This document shows positions 22,721 through 34,124 of a DNA stretch of 64,000 bases, piece after piece. The translations under genes were made by a program, and so were the position numbers. Within the stretch, counting starts at the first letter, position 1, and the number at the start of each line of letters is the position of its first letter. The stretch is from Zopfochytrium polystomum (lineage: Eukaryota > Chytridiomycota > Chytridiomycetes > Chytridiales > Chytridiaceae), in the NCBI GenBank assembly GCA_025765615.1, contig JAIVFJ010000212.1, positions 1-64,000 on the forward strand. The letters run 5' to 3'. A model generated the notes under the pieces. That model was not told the DNA's origin. It was given only the letters and a program-made list of their open reading frames with translations, and made no database searches.

Positions 22721-22835
22721 GAAGGTTCCAGAAGGTTCCACAAGGTTCCATGAAGGAATGTTCTAGAAGGTTCCAGAAGGTTCCAGAAGGTTCCATGAAG
22801 GAATGTTCTAGAAGGTTCCAGAGGTTTCCAGAGGG
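22721..22835 (-). promoter_or_regulatory. Heat-shock-element array in the U3 of element A
   Basis: The units nGAAn and nTTCn alternate at exact 5-bp spacing in blocks of four, eight and four, separated by TGAAG or CAAGG interruptions. An extra perfect trimer (GAATGTTCCAGAA) lies at 22,643-22,655, and a dimer (GAATGTTC) at 22,619-22,626, just upstream of the TATA box. This is the binding pattern of heat-shock factor HSF trimers. Confidence 0.85.
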
Positions 22836-22847
22836 TGATTCATAACA

Positions 22848-22852
22848 GAAAT
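22848..22852. repeat. Target site duplication of element A (right)
   Basis: GAAAT, identical to 18,888-18,892. Confidence 0.9.
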
Positions 22853-23479
22853 CATAATCACTCTTTCAGCCACACCCCCCCTCCACCCAGTGTCTCTCCT
22901 GCCTCCAAATTTGGGGTGAACATAATTTGAGGCTTTGAGGCCACATCAGTGCAGGGACAGTGGATTGAAAGGTGGGAAAATGAGAAAAAAAAGGAAAATG
23001 AGTAAAAATAAGAATGAATAGGATGAATAAGGGGTGTGCCTATTCAGCACAAGTAACACAGGATGCTCTTTTATAGTGATAAACACTAGAGCCCGTGAGG
23101 GATGTGATGAATGGTAATAAAAATAAATATAGGGGGCGAATATAATGACATAGCCACAACTGGGGAAGAGCTTTTAGGGAGACCCCAGCTAAGACCATGA
23201 TCAGTGAGATTGGGAATCCCACAATTCTCACCCGCCTGCTTCCACCCATAGCTTTCCCACAAGGAGCAGATCACCTTCGATCTCATGGGTCTGCAATTGG
23301 CTCACATAGGCCGTCGTTGTCTGCGAAGCAGCGGTGGCGGCGGCAGGCGCAAGGTGTTCGATGACGACAGCTGCTTCCAGCGGCGGGCGGCTGACAACAA
23401 CGGCTGCTTCTGGCGCTGGGCGGGCACGGTCGCACCATTTTTTCCCCTACTGACATGACACCTTTTCTTCAGCTTCCTC
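22853..23479. other. Short spacer between element A and the inverted LTR copy
   Basis: No gene was recognised. The stretch holds an A-rich segment at about 22,980-23,030 and a GC-rich segment at about 23,320-23,420 with no coherent frame. Confidence 0.4.
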
Positions 23480-24356
23480 ACACGCGCACAGGGAGCACAT
23501 GGGAAACGGGGTGAGTGAGTGTCGTCGCCAGCACAGGGGGATGTGGAAACACCTGCGATTGTACACGCACCCTGCTGGGCTGCTTCGGCACGATCACTCG
23601 ACCAGCGGGCTTTATCGTATTGCACTTGTACTCACAGCAATAGGACCGAGGCAGGCACTCGTAGATCAAACACCCTTGTGGGGTCGATGACGCCACCACT
23701 GTTGCCTCTGTGGCGGGCAAGGGCCTGTGATCCTCACTGCAACACAGTTCGTGGTGGGGCCAGCTGCATTCCCGACCTGCAGCCCCACAAAGGGACCATG
23801 TACTCACCTGGGTGTGCACTACCCTCACCTCCGTGAGCCAGATGCATTTGAAGGAACTCTGTATTGATGCCAAAGGACAGAAATCAGATTGAAGAAAAAA
23901 GGAAAAAGAGAAATGGCCCAAAAACAGAGAGAGAGAGAGAGAAAATTGACAAGTCAACCCCCCCTGACTTGGAGCATCCACCACAAATGCTCTAAGTCCC
24001 CCCAGCCCTATGCGTGTATGTACAAGTGCCGAAAATAAATAATAAACTAGGCGGGCTTGGGGTACAGCCTGTCAGGCACCCCATCCCTAGGCAGTCAGGC
24101 AGCCTCCGTTAGTCACTGAAAAAGAAAATATGTTGAGAAAACCCTGGCGCAACAGAAACTGTTAAGACAAAAGTAGTAAAAGCAGGCCCAATAATAAAGA
24201 CAGGTAAGCAGGAAATATACTTTGATAATGCCTTGGAAACTAAAGAACCAGGAATAATAATAGTAGTCCTGATCCTTGCAGTTTTATGCCAGGTACGCTT
24301 GTTTTTGTGAATAAAATCCCAAGACTTTATCACTAAGACCTTGGTGTAGCCTCACA
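23480..24356 (-). repeat. Long terminal repeat, family II, copy 2 (inverted, truncated)
   Basis: The reverse complement from 24,356 begins TGTGAGGCTACACC. It follows copy 1 (9,869 onward) block by block: GGGCCTGC, CAGGGTTTTCTCAAC, GGTGGATGCTCCAAGTCAGG, and TACGAGTGCCTGCCTC near the end. Similarity stops near 23,480, so the distal part is lost. A purine-rich stretch (GTGGAGGTAAGGGG) precedes the start, as for copy 1. Confidence 0.7.
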
Positions 24357-27300
24357 CACGCCCCTTACCTCCACTCATACTTCTTCCCTTTTTCCCTTCT
24401 CTCTTCTCGAAAGATTAGATGTGGCAAGGAAATGGCAGAAAATGTTTCCTCCATTAAGTTTTCTGTTGTCTTTGTCTACCTACGTCACGTTCGGCCCTTT
24501 CTCTTTTCTGGAGTCAATGAACGCTGCGCAGGAGCCCATTGTTAGAGTGTTCGAATTGATACAGATTGCCTCGCCAGCACTATGGTTCTTCATTAAAAGG
24601 AGCTTTGCAAGCTGGTACACAGAAGTATACTCGTTGCACCAGATGAATGTCATTACGTGAGGCAGCTTCATAGACGCTGGTTGCTCAACGCAACAGTGGA
24701 AACAATCGAGACGTTCCCAGTCACGATGAGAGCTGGTATTAACCAGCCCAGCTGTCGGACTTAACTGGGTTCGGATGACAGCTGCCTGGGTGGCGAGGGT
24801 GAAAATTACAATGGCTATTGTGAGATTGTATCGTCTGCGTCTGGGGCAGTGTTCTGAGGCCTGATGCGTGGTCTGCTGCATGTGCATAGAAGTCATCGAG
24901 CTGCCCTTTGGAGCGAGGGCACTTCCCAAGTACATCACAGGCCTGGTTAGGGCTGAATAACATTCAATTGTGAATTGCGTCGCAATTTCATTCTGCACCT
25001 GTGGTTGAGGACAAGGCCATCTCTTTTCTTTTTTAGTACAGTCAAATAAAAATAATAATTAAGCCCTGTCTGTTTTTCTGTTGACACACCCAAAGAAACA
25101 GAAAAGGCCGCCAACCCAGCCAATGGGCGACAACATTTCAAGATACACAGACATTGAAAACAAATTTTGTTAAACCCTAAAATTTGGCCATGCTCCAAAA
25201 AACACCTTGAATTTTGAACATCCCAAAACTTGCAAGACTTAAAATTCAAGGACAGTTCAAATTTTGGGCGGTAAGAGATTTAAGGCTGTTGAGCACAGCC
25301 AAATTTTGAGGTTTGGAACAGCCGTCAGTTTTCAGCACTCCTAAAATTTGAACTGCTTGCAAAATCCTTGAATTTTAAGCCCATTTTGCAATTGGAGTGA
25401 CCTAAAAAAAAAAAAAAGAGCAACAGGGGTGATGGCCACACAAGTACAGAAGAAGTTAAGCACGAAGATCGTCCATTATTATCCCGCTGTAATGTTGTCA
25501 CCCTGAATGTCAATCCCAGGATGGGTGGTGCAAGGTCAGGAAGATGTGTGGAGAGCATTTTAGTCTTGAAACAAATGTTACCACAACTTATGGCACAACA
25601 AACCATTATTTTTCTGACAATGAAAGAACTAGTTGTTGTTGTCTTATTTTCAAGCCAAAGGTTTTTGGCTTGGAAATAGGTGAGTGGTCGTTCTCCTGAG
25701 CAGACAGGCACAATTCCGCCCGCACATCAGCGATCCTACATACCTCTCTCTCTCTTGGTGGATCCATTTGCGGTGGTGGGCAACTACGACAGCCTTTCTT
25801 TTTTCTGACTCGTGGTAGCAGCCCCTTTTCCCTTTGTGTTCCCTTTCTCTTGGCTGCACACACAAACAACATCCCCTTTCCCCTTCAAGCTGTTTATGAC
25901 TTTATGTTGACCTTCGTCTTCCTTTCTTTGTTGATGTTAGGTATCAATCACTTGTGCTGTTCTTTGATTTGATAGTGAGGTGGGGTTACTCACTGTCACA
26001 AATGCCTTTTTCTTATTAGACTGCGTGGTGCAGGGAGCGGTATTTTTCAAGGCAGATCTCAATCCAATTTGAACTTAAAGCAAAAGCTCAAGTTTCTACC
26101 TCCTCCCCAAGTTTCAGGACCCGGGTTGTCGTGAAGTTATTTTTTGGCGCCGCAATTCCTTTTCTCACTTTTCTAATTGTTTGTGCTGTGTTTCATTTTG
26201 TTCTTTCATAAATTTTTCTGGTGTCTCTCTTTCTCTTTTTTGTCTGCTTCCCCTTTGGGTTGGTGTCTTTTCTCATACTATTCAAAGCGTTTTGTACCGG
26301 AGAGTAAAAAAGAAAAAAAAGAAAAGCTCGACGGCACAGCTCCCCCCCCCCCCCAAAATTTGGCCGTCGGAGCGGGGCTTGTGGGCGTAATCGTCGTTGG
26401 GGCGCGCGTGTGTGTGTGGTGTTTGCCGTGGCGCGTACAACAAGAGTACGGGGGAGGGGGTTGTTTTTCGTTCGTGGGCATTTTGTCGGGAGAAAAAGTC
26501 GCCGCCGAAAACGGAACACGCCCCATAACCCTGCCAACTCCCCGCACGGCAAGCGGACCGTTGGACACGGGGTGGAGGGGTGGCGTTGTGCGTCCTCGCC
26601 TGACGCACAAAGGGGCCGCTGCGCTGGATCGCCTTTACCCCGATTGGGAAGTGTTTTCATTAATGTTGAAGAAACAGTTTTTTCCCCGCTTGGGATGGGG
26701 GGGGGGCCGCTCGTGATAGTTGTAAGTTTAACCCCTTATTCATAGGAAGCAAGCGAAGAGTGGAGAATGGAAAGAAGGATCGTTTATTTTTCTTTTTTTT
26801 TTTTTTTTTTTGGTTCGTTTTTCAGGTTCTCTTTTTTTCTTTCTTGAGAAGGTTTTTTTTTTTGGCGCAGGGAATAGTGTCGTGGGGACGTTTGGCGAGA
26901 GGGTTCTCAAGAGGGAAGAAGAAGAAAAAGGGGGAAAAAAGGGAATAGAGGGAAAGGAGTGTGGGTAGAAAAAGGAGGAAACGCGAAAAACCGGAGATAA
27001 AACGAGAAGGGATAGATCCACTTGAAGAAAAGTCGGTCAACAACTTGAGCAAAAGAAAGAACCCACAAACAAAAAGAAAACAAAAGAAAAAAAAGACTTG
27101 AAACCGCCAGGCCAACGTTCTCTCCAGGAGGTCAAAAAAAGGGAACAAATGAGGTGAATCCAGTGGAGCTTCTAGATCTTACAGCGACCAAACGAAATGA
27201 GGATGCAGAACAAACGTGAGAGGTAAGGAAATTAAGCAACGCCTGCAAGTGCGAGGGAAGAAAAAAAAAAAAAGGGAAACCAGTAGAAAACTTTAGACAA

Positions 27301-27373
27301 ATAGTATAGCACGGCTAAAAGCGCAGCACTCACAACAACAATTATAGAAGGGGGGGGAAAAAAAGGAATTTTT
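24357..27373. other. Region without an assured gene, includes one possible membrane-protein fragment
   Basis: A minus frame at 24,480-24,998 (172 codons) has two hydrophobic stretches (YNLTIAIVIFTLATQ and a later FIWCNEYTSVYQLAKLLL). It lies upstream of LTR copy 2 in the same orientation, so it may be remnant retroelement or gene sequence; no family was recognised. From 25,180 to 25,400 the sequence is built from permutations of AAAATTTGAA and its complement. From 26,100 it becomes GC-mixed with long homopolymers. The right end is the 3' flank of the reductase gene. Confidence 0.35.
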
Positions 27374-29371
27374 CTAGTCCACAAAAGTCTCCCAGTCGTC
27401 GCGGGAGCCCATGGCCTCCATCTCGTCGCGGATCATCTTGAGGTATCCCGACCACGCCTCGTCGACGGAGGGTCCCCAAATGTCCTTTACGGCGCCGACA
27501 ATGTCGATCGGCAGCGGGCCGGGAGCCAGCGAGAGGTCCGGGAGGGACGACTTTTCGACGGCGCGGTCCTGGTCGGCCTTGAGGGTGGGCAGGCCGAGGA
27601 CGGCGCGGGTCCTGACGACGTCGAACTCGACGACCTTGCAGATGAACGGGTCGTAGACCTTGAGGAGGTTCTTTGCCGGGATGTACGGTTCCGCGATCTT
27701 GACGGAGGTGCTGTTGAGGACGGCGATGGGGACCTCGTCGCCGCGGCCGCAGGCGACGTGGTAGATGGGGACCTCGGCCATGTGAGCGTTGGTGGGGGCG
27801 GCGGGGTTCTTTGGGCTCAGGCGGTGGGAGGCGGGCAGCCTGTGGAGGGCGTGGGCGGAGGCGGCGACGGCGAGGATCTGGTTGACGGCCAGGTCGACGG
27901 GGATGATGTCGAGCTTTGCGCCGGGGGCGATCAGGTCCACGGAGAAGGGGTGGGCGGCGAGGACGGCGCAGACGGGGCTGGACGGGTGGCCGGCGCCCCA
28001 GGCGGGGCGAGGGTACGCGGCGGCGGGGCCGAGGGTGGCGAGGCGGACGATGCGGCAGGTCTTGCCATGCAGCGGGCGGCCGACCTGGGAGGTGAAGAGC
28101 GAGTTGATGCACGACTCTGCGTAGGTCTTTGCCTCAAAGTAGGTGTTGACGTGTGTTGCGTGGGCGTCGACGCGGGAGCCGCAGCCCTCCGGGGTGAGGG
28201 ACTCTGTGACGAGGGAGCCGTCCTTGAGGTACCATCCGACGTAGGTTGTGGAGATGTGGATGTGAGTCTTGACGCTCTTTGTGAGGAGGGAGAAGCGGGC
28301 GGTGAAGTAGGCGAGGTCGGCCTGTTATGTTGTAGTTGTTGTAGTTGTTGTAGTTGTTGTTTGTATAGAAATCGTTGGAGTCGCAGTAGTAGTAGTAGAA
28401 GAAGTAGGATGATTTGTTTTTTTGTTGTTTTTGTTGGTTTGTTTGTTTTTTTTTTTGTTTTTTTTGTTTGTTTTTTTTGTTTAGGGGGGAGAATTCCGCC
28501 ACCGCGACGCCGCAGCAAACACGGAAACAGTGGATGTGATGATCAAGATTATTAATGCAAGGAGCGGAGGCAAAGAAAAGAACAACAGAAAAGAACAAAT
28601 CAAAACAAAAATGAAAAATGAAAAATGAAAATGCAAAAAATGAATGAATGAATGGATGGATGAATACGACGCTTAACTTACCATCGACTCAAAGGCCTTC
28701 GTGAGGGGCAGCGTGAAGCGCGTGTCGCCCGCGCAGTGTATCACAACCTCCGTCTGCCGCACCTTTTCAAACTCTTTGTCGCTCAGGCCAAAGTTGGGCC
28801 GCGTGCAGTCGCCGTTGACCACAATCAGCTTGGGCGCGAGCAGCTGGCCTTCCTCCGCCGTCGCGAGGTGCTGCACCGACTTGGGCAGTCGCTTGAGCGC
28901 GTCCTCGTCCGTCTTGCCGCGGACGACCGCAATGACCTGCTGCACGTTGAACGACGGGTCGCACAGGAGCCGGTGCAGGAGGGCCGCGCCGACAAAGCCG
29001 GCTGCCCCCGTGACCATGACGCGGGCTCCCGCGAGGGCGTCCTGGATCGAGAGGTCGTGCACAACGGCGTCGCCGTCGTCTATGGGGTGGGCACTAGGGG
29101 CTATCGCCGCGTCGACCACGGTAGAGTCCGACGCCCCGTCGCTGGTGGCGGCCGCGGCCGCGGCGTTCGAGCGATCGTTTTTGCGGGTTGCCTTTTTGGA
29201 TGATGATGATGATGAGGAGGAGGGAGAGGCTGGTCGGGGACCCAAGAGTTTGAGCACGCGTGTGAGGAGGGACTCTGCGCGCGAGTAAGTCGAGCGCGCT
29301 GCTCGCGGCCTGGGCGAGTCCCGCCCCCCGCCGACAATCGTGCTTGAGAATGAAGATCTCGTCGAGGTCAT
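27374..29371 (-). CDS. Fatty acyl-CoA reductase-like NAD(P)-binding protein
   Basis: There are two exons, 28,682-29,371 and 27,374-28,321. The 360-bp T-rich intron has donor GTAAGTTAAG and acceptor aacag (phase 0), giving 545 aa. After a Ser/Ala-rich N-terminus of about 110 residues, the Rossmann motif TGAAGFVG (121-128) starts an extended SDR domain of the male-sterility/NAD-binding type. The active-site YFEAK (YxxxK) is at 291-295, and YHVACGRGDEVP lies toward the C-terminus. The family reduces fatty acyl-CoA (or carrier-bound acyl groups) to alcohols. The substrate here is unknown, and a separate C-terminal FAR domain is not obvious. The start was chosen at the first ATG after a possible 5'-UTR acceptor (ccctgcag). 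Confidence 0.8.
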
Positions 29372-30428
29372 GGTTGGTGGTGGTGGTGGTGGTGGTGACG
29401 AGCTGTTTGTGTATTTGCTGCCTGCAGGGGGGGGATGGATAGGTGGATGGATGGATGGATGGGATGGATGGATGGATTGACTGTTAGAATGATCAAGAGG
29501 GGTCCGGCTTTGCTCGTTGCAGCGGCGGCCGCCACTGCAGGAAAGGTTTTGGAAGGAATGAAGGACAAGGAGCGCCAGGGAAGAGTGCAAAAAGGGTGCA
29601 AAAGAGAGCAGAAAGAGCAGGAAGAACAGCGCGAGAGAGAGAGAACAGTGAGAGAGAACAGTGAGAGTGGAACAGTGAGAGAGAGAGAGAGTGGGGGCGA
29701 GCGCGAAGATGCTGGCCTGACCTGACCCCGACCCGCTAGTAGTAATGTAGTGTAGTAGTTACGACGACCGGTGCGTACGCGATCGAATCCAATCAATCAA
29801 TGAACGGGGTCTCTTTCCTCTCGTGTTGTTCGTTGTTCTTATATTTTTATATCCGGCTTGTTTGCTTCTTCTGTTTGTTTCTTCGTTTGTTTGTTTCTCT
29901 GTTGCTCTTTTTCTTGCTTTTTTTGTTTTATTTGTTTTCTCCCGGCCCTGCCGCCGCGTCTTTGATTTTTTCTTTTTCTCTCTTTCTCTCTCTCTGTCGC
30001 TCTCTGTCTCTCTCTCTCTCTGTCTATCCAATATCTACCTCTCTCTCTTTGTTCGCGCAGAAAAAACAAATACGCCATTGTTAAGTGTTTCGGTCTTTTG
30101 TCTGTCTGTGGTGACGTGTCCCTCCCTCACTGTCTCGCGCCTTTTCCTGTCTTTTTTTGCGCAGAAAATTTCTTTCCTTTCTTCCAAATTTTTTTTTTTC
30201 GGAGCGAGAAGTTAAAAAAAAAAGAAAATTTTTAATTTTTTAATTTTTTAATTTTGGAAGCGGTGAGATGGAGTTGAGCCACATTTTCTTTGTCTTGGCT
30301 GCAGTGTTGCCACTCATTCGGCGACGGGGCGGGGCGGTTCCGCTCTGCAAGCTCTCTCTATCTCTCTCCTCTGTCCTCTCTCTCTGTCCCTCTCTCTCTC
30401 TCTGTCTCTCTGTCTCTCTGTCTCTCTG

Positions 30429-30469
<41 letters not shown>

Positions 30470-31031
30470 CTCTCTGCTCTCGTTCTGTCTTGCTCCCTCC
30501 CTTCAATTCCCTCCAGCAGTCGGCCGGCGTCCTGGTGCCTCCCGCGCGCGTTTTTTTTTTCTTCTTCCCCGCCCTGCCTCATCAATCAATCAATCAACCA
30601 ACCAATCAACCAATCAATCAATCAACTTCAGGAGGGGGCGCGGCTGAAGGGGGAAGTCCAGTCCCGCGAAAAATCCGGCGGCGTCTTGGGAGACAGATGA
30701 GGAAGAAGAAGAAGAAGAAAGAAGGGGAAAGCTTGCGGAACATCGATCCAGACAGGGACGCTCCACGGACCGAGTGCCAAAAACATAAAATAAAATAAAA
30801 TAAAGAAAAGAACAAACAAAAAAATTAAATCGACGGAAATGTTGAGCGGGGGTTCAGCACTCGGCCGATGGACGCTCTACGCTGGTTTCTCCCTCGCTCA
30901 CTCACTCACACATACACACACACACTCTCGCTCTCTCTCTCAAACTCCACAAACAGGTCAAGCACCGACGAACGGGGGCTGCACGCCTATTCTATTCACA
31001 ACGACGAAAAGCGGATCGCAACCCCCTTCAT
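29372..31031. other. Spacer with microsatellites between two minus-strand genes
   Basis: It holds (ATGG)n at about 29,435-29,475, GA-rich repeats at 29,630-29,695, CT/CTGT arrays at 29,965-30,050 and 30,345-30,470, and (CAAT)n-like repeats at 30,585-30,630. It is the upstream region of the reductase gene and the 3' flank of the coiled-coil gene. Long frames here come only from the repeats. Confidence 0.6.
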
Positions 31032-33383
31032 TCACCCGCTCGACGACCCCGACGACGGCGGCGACCCCGCGCGCGACGACGACGACGCGCGGCCGCCGCG
31101 CCCCCGCGTCGTCGCAGACCCGTTGCTGCGGCGGCGGCTGTGGCCCCGGCCCTCGCGGCTGCCGTCGCGGCTGCTGCCGCCTCGCGGTCCCCCTCCTCCC
31201 GCCGCCGGCCCGCCTCCGCCGCCGCGCTCGCGGCTGCGGCTGGCGCTCGCACCGTGGGCGGCGCGGCGCGGGTGGTGGTGGTTGTTGTTGTGGTGGTTGT
31301 GCTGGCCGCCGCTCGCGTCGGAGCGGACGGCGGCGTCGACCTCGTCGGCGCTGGGCGACGGCTCGTGCGGGCGGTGGAGGGTAGGAGCGCATGTTGCGCA
31401 TCTATTTTGTTTGTTTTTTTGTTTGGATTTTTAAATAAAAGAAAAAAAAAAAACGGGGCGAGCGAACAACACACACAAAAAAAAAAAAAAACGAAAAGGG
31501 CTCACCAGGTGCATGTAATTCTCTCCCGACGCCTCGACCTCGGCAATCAGCTCGCCAAACGCCTTGCGCGCGCTCATCTCGCGCGCAAACTTGTCGAGCT
31601 GGACCTTGAGGTCCTGGTTCTCCTTTGCCAGCGCGCGCAGCCGGTGCGCCGCGTGGTCGCGCGTGTTGCGGAGCTCGGCGACGTCGTCGATGAGGAGGCT
31701 TTTTGCGGAGTTGCCGGATTAGCTTTGCGAGAAGGACCAACGACAAACACGACAAGGAAAAAAAAAAAACAAAAAAAAAAAAAAACAATAACAAAACCTC
31801 TTGTCCTGCCCGATCTGCACCAGCTCCGACTCTTGCGCGCGCGCGCGCGCCTCGAGCTCGGCGACGCGCTCCTCGAGCACGTTGCGCGTCTCGAGCGCCG
31901 CGTTCAGCGCGTTTTCCATCGAGCTGACCTGGCTCGCGCGCGTGTGTGTGTGTGTGTTTGTGGCTGAGACAAAAAGAACAAGAAGAATAAAGCGAACCCG
32001 CACGCAAACAAACCTGCGCGCGGTAGTCCTGCAGCTTGCGGTCCTTGTTGTCGAGCGAGATCTTTTGGATGGCAAGGTCGTCTTTTATTTTCTCGAGCTC
32101 CTCCTTGGCCTCCTCGGCCTCGCGCAGCCGGTCCTGCTTCTTTTGATCTTTTGCTCGCGCGCTTCAAACTCCTTAAAAAAAACCAAAAAAAAAAAAAAAA
32201 AAAAAAAAAGGAAATTATTATGGAGGGGCCGAGGGTTGTTTTTGCAACCGAAGAAAAGACACACGACTGACCCTCCTCAGCCGTCTCTGGACCTCGTCGA
32301 CCTCGGCCCTGAGCGTGCAATTCGCCTTGACGAGCTCTTCGCAGTCGGCGGCGATGCGCAGGCGCATCTGCTCCTCCTGCTTGGCGCGGGTGTCGGCCTG
32401 CGCGACGGCGGTGGTCAGCTCGACGTTCTCGAGCCGCAGCGCCTCGGTGCGCCGCGCGAGGGAGTCCATGTCGTGCTGGAGCGTGTGCGCGTCGTGGTCT
32501 TCGATCTTAGACTGATTGGGGGGGTTGAGGTTTGCGCGTGTGTGCGTGTGCCTTTAGTCCTCCCGACGGCTCACAAACCCCCCACAACCACCCCTCTTTC
32601 CTTACATTCAAAATCACAATCTCCCGAACCGCCTCCTCCACGCGGACTTTCAACGTGGCGTTGACGTGCAGCAGCTCGTCGACCTGCTCGCGGTAGCGTT
32701 TCGCGTCGTCTTCTGCGCGGCGGGCCTCGACGGCGAGGTGCTGCTTCTCGGCGGCGGCGCGGCCCAGCGACTTTTCGAGGCGGGCGGACTCGGACGTCGC
32801 GATTTCGTGCTTTTTGCGGAGCGCGAGGAGCTCGCCGTAGAGCTTGTCTTTTTCGGTGGTGTGGTGGTCTTTGTTGCGGGTGGGTTGGGGGGGTTAGGCG
32901 GGGGGGCGAAAATCCGCCCTTCTGCTTCGCTCGACTCTCACCTTTCAAGCTTTTGATGTCCTGGCGCAGCTCTTCGCGCTCCTTTTCCAGACTCTGGATG
33001 CTGAGGGCCTGCAGGTGGTTCTCGGTGCGGTACTGCTCGAGCTTTTCCTCAACTTGCTTTTTCCAGATTTTTTTTTTTTTTGGAGGTAAAAAAAAAAATT
33101 TTTTTTTTTTTTTCAAGGGTCAGTAAAGGAGAGCCCAGCAGAAATCTACAGGGGGGGGCGAAAGGAGAAAAAAATGAAGCCAACAAACAAACCTCCATCT
33201 CCTGTCGATGCACCTCCTGCAGCTCGACGTACTTGTACTTGAGCCCCTTGATGGCCTCGTTCAGCGGCGCGGCGCCCTGACGCACGGCGTCGGGCGGGCC
33301 GGCCCCGCCTGCCCCACCTCCACCTCCGCCTCCACCTCCTCCGAGACCGAGGCCGAGCGGGTCGTCGTTGGCGGTTTGGTTTC

Positions 33384-33420
<37 letters not shown>

Positions 33421-34124
33421 GAGTTGTAAGTCGAGGATTTTTGGAAACCTGTATTTCTTCGCGTGGGCCGGCGAAAAAAAAAAAAAAAAAAACGAACCCA
33501 CCAGGCCCCCCCGTCCCCGCCCGGCCCGGCCCCACCAAAAAGACCAACTCACATAAACCGCGTCTCGAGCTCCAGCAAGTACACCTGCTGCTGCAAGTTG
33601 CGAATGTACTCCTCCTCGACGGCGGAGCGCGCCGCGCCGCCGCCTCCTCCGCCTCCACCACCTCCTCCTCCGTTGTGGCCAGTGCGGGTTGTCGACGGCC
33701 GCGGGTGCGGGGCTCCGGAGGTGGCGGCGCGGGGCTGGTTGTGGTGGTGCGGCGAGGATTGGCGGGGCGCGCGGGGGATGTGACGGCTTGGCGGGGGGGG
33801 GGGGGGGGGGGGGAGGAAGGGGGGAACGTTGTTTTGTTTTAGCGGTAAGTTGGTGCATTAATTGGGAGGGGATTGGGGGTTTGAGGAAGGGGCACGGCGG
33901 TGCGTACTGGCCGGGCCGAGGTACGATTTGGACGGCAGCATGGCGTGGTGGGGTGGCTGCTGATGATGATTGTGGTGCTGGTGTTGGTGGTTTTGAGGAT
34001 GATGATGATGATGGTGATGGTTCGGAGGTGGAGTCGGTGCGGCGGCGTACTGCTGGTACTTGCAGCCGGTGTTGCTTGACCGGGTGGACGCCGAGTAGGC
34101 AGGGCCGGCCGACGCCAAGGTCAT
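31032..34124 (-). CDS. Ten-exon coiled-coil protein with His-rich N-terminus
   Basis: Exons read leftward are 33,908-34,124, about 33,553-33,800, 33,193-33,385, 32,942-33,056, 32,606-32,868, 32,272-32,511, 32,014-32,139, 31,798-31,928, 31,506-31,698 and a last exon ending at TGA 31,032. Phases agree at every join except into exon 2, and the acceptor of the last exon is also unresolved. The N-terminus is His/Gln/Pro-rich. A conserved-looking EEEYIRNLQQQVYLLELE follows, then a Gly-rich stretch and roughly 400 residues of heptad-rich coiled coil (Glu, Leu, Arg, Ala). The tail is Ser/Gly/Arg-rich. The family was not identified; a cytoskeletal, basal-body or scaffold role would fit, but only by architecture. 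Several introns end in A-runs just before the AG. Confidence 0.7.

Larger units (their letters stand above)
18893..22847 (-). mobile_element. Chromovirus A: complete LTR element lacking RT and RNase H
   Basis: This is a 3,955-bp Ty3/gypsy element oriented on the minus strand, with 353-bp LTRs at 18,893-19,245 (3') and 22,495-22,847 (5'). The LTRs show no difference by eye, and a GAAAT target duplication flanks them, so insertion is recent. It encodes an intact Gag and a Pol reading frame with protease, integrase, GPY/F-like segment and chromodomain. Reverse transcriptase and RNase H have been removed in frame. It should depend on enzyme from an intact relative such as element B. Its LTRs differ from those of B at four consistent positions, so A is not a simple recent deletion of the neighbouring B copy. 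Confidence 0.95.
22495..22847 (-). repeat. 5' LTR of chromovirus A (promoter LTR)
   Basis: It is 353 bp with TG...CA ends. In sense order (right to left) it holds the U3 with the heat-shock array, a TATAAAAG box, the 11-nt self-primer sequence and then R/U5. The junction with gag leader and primer-binding site is at 22,494. Confidence 0.95.

Noticed and set aside
25190..25400. Clustered AAAATTTGAA words, possibly a regulatory array
   Set aside because: Units are irregular in spacing and orientation; more like simple AT-rich repeat decay than protein-binding sites.
26760..27150. Phe/Lys-rich frames
   Set aside because: Result of long T and A homopolymers downstream of the reductase gene.
30268..30800. 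Long plus-strand frames rich in Ser-Leu
   Set aside because: They are translations of the CT/CTGT microsatellite; composition is repeat-driven and there is no domain.
30900..31434. Arg/Pro-rich frames on both strands
   Set aside because: They are alternative frames of the GC-rich last exon of the coiled-coil gene; codon pattern favours the minus-strand Ser/Gly/Arg frame ending at 31,032.
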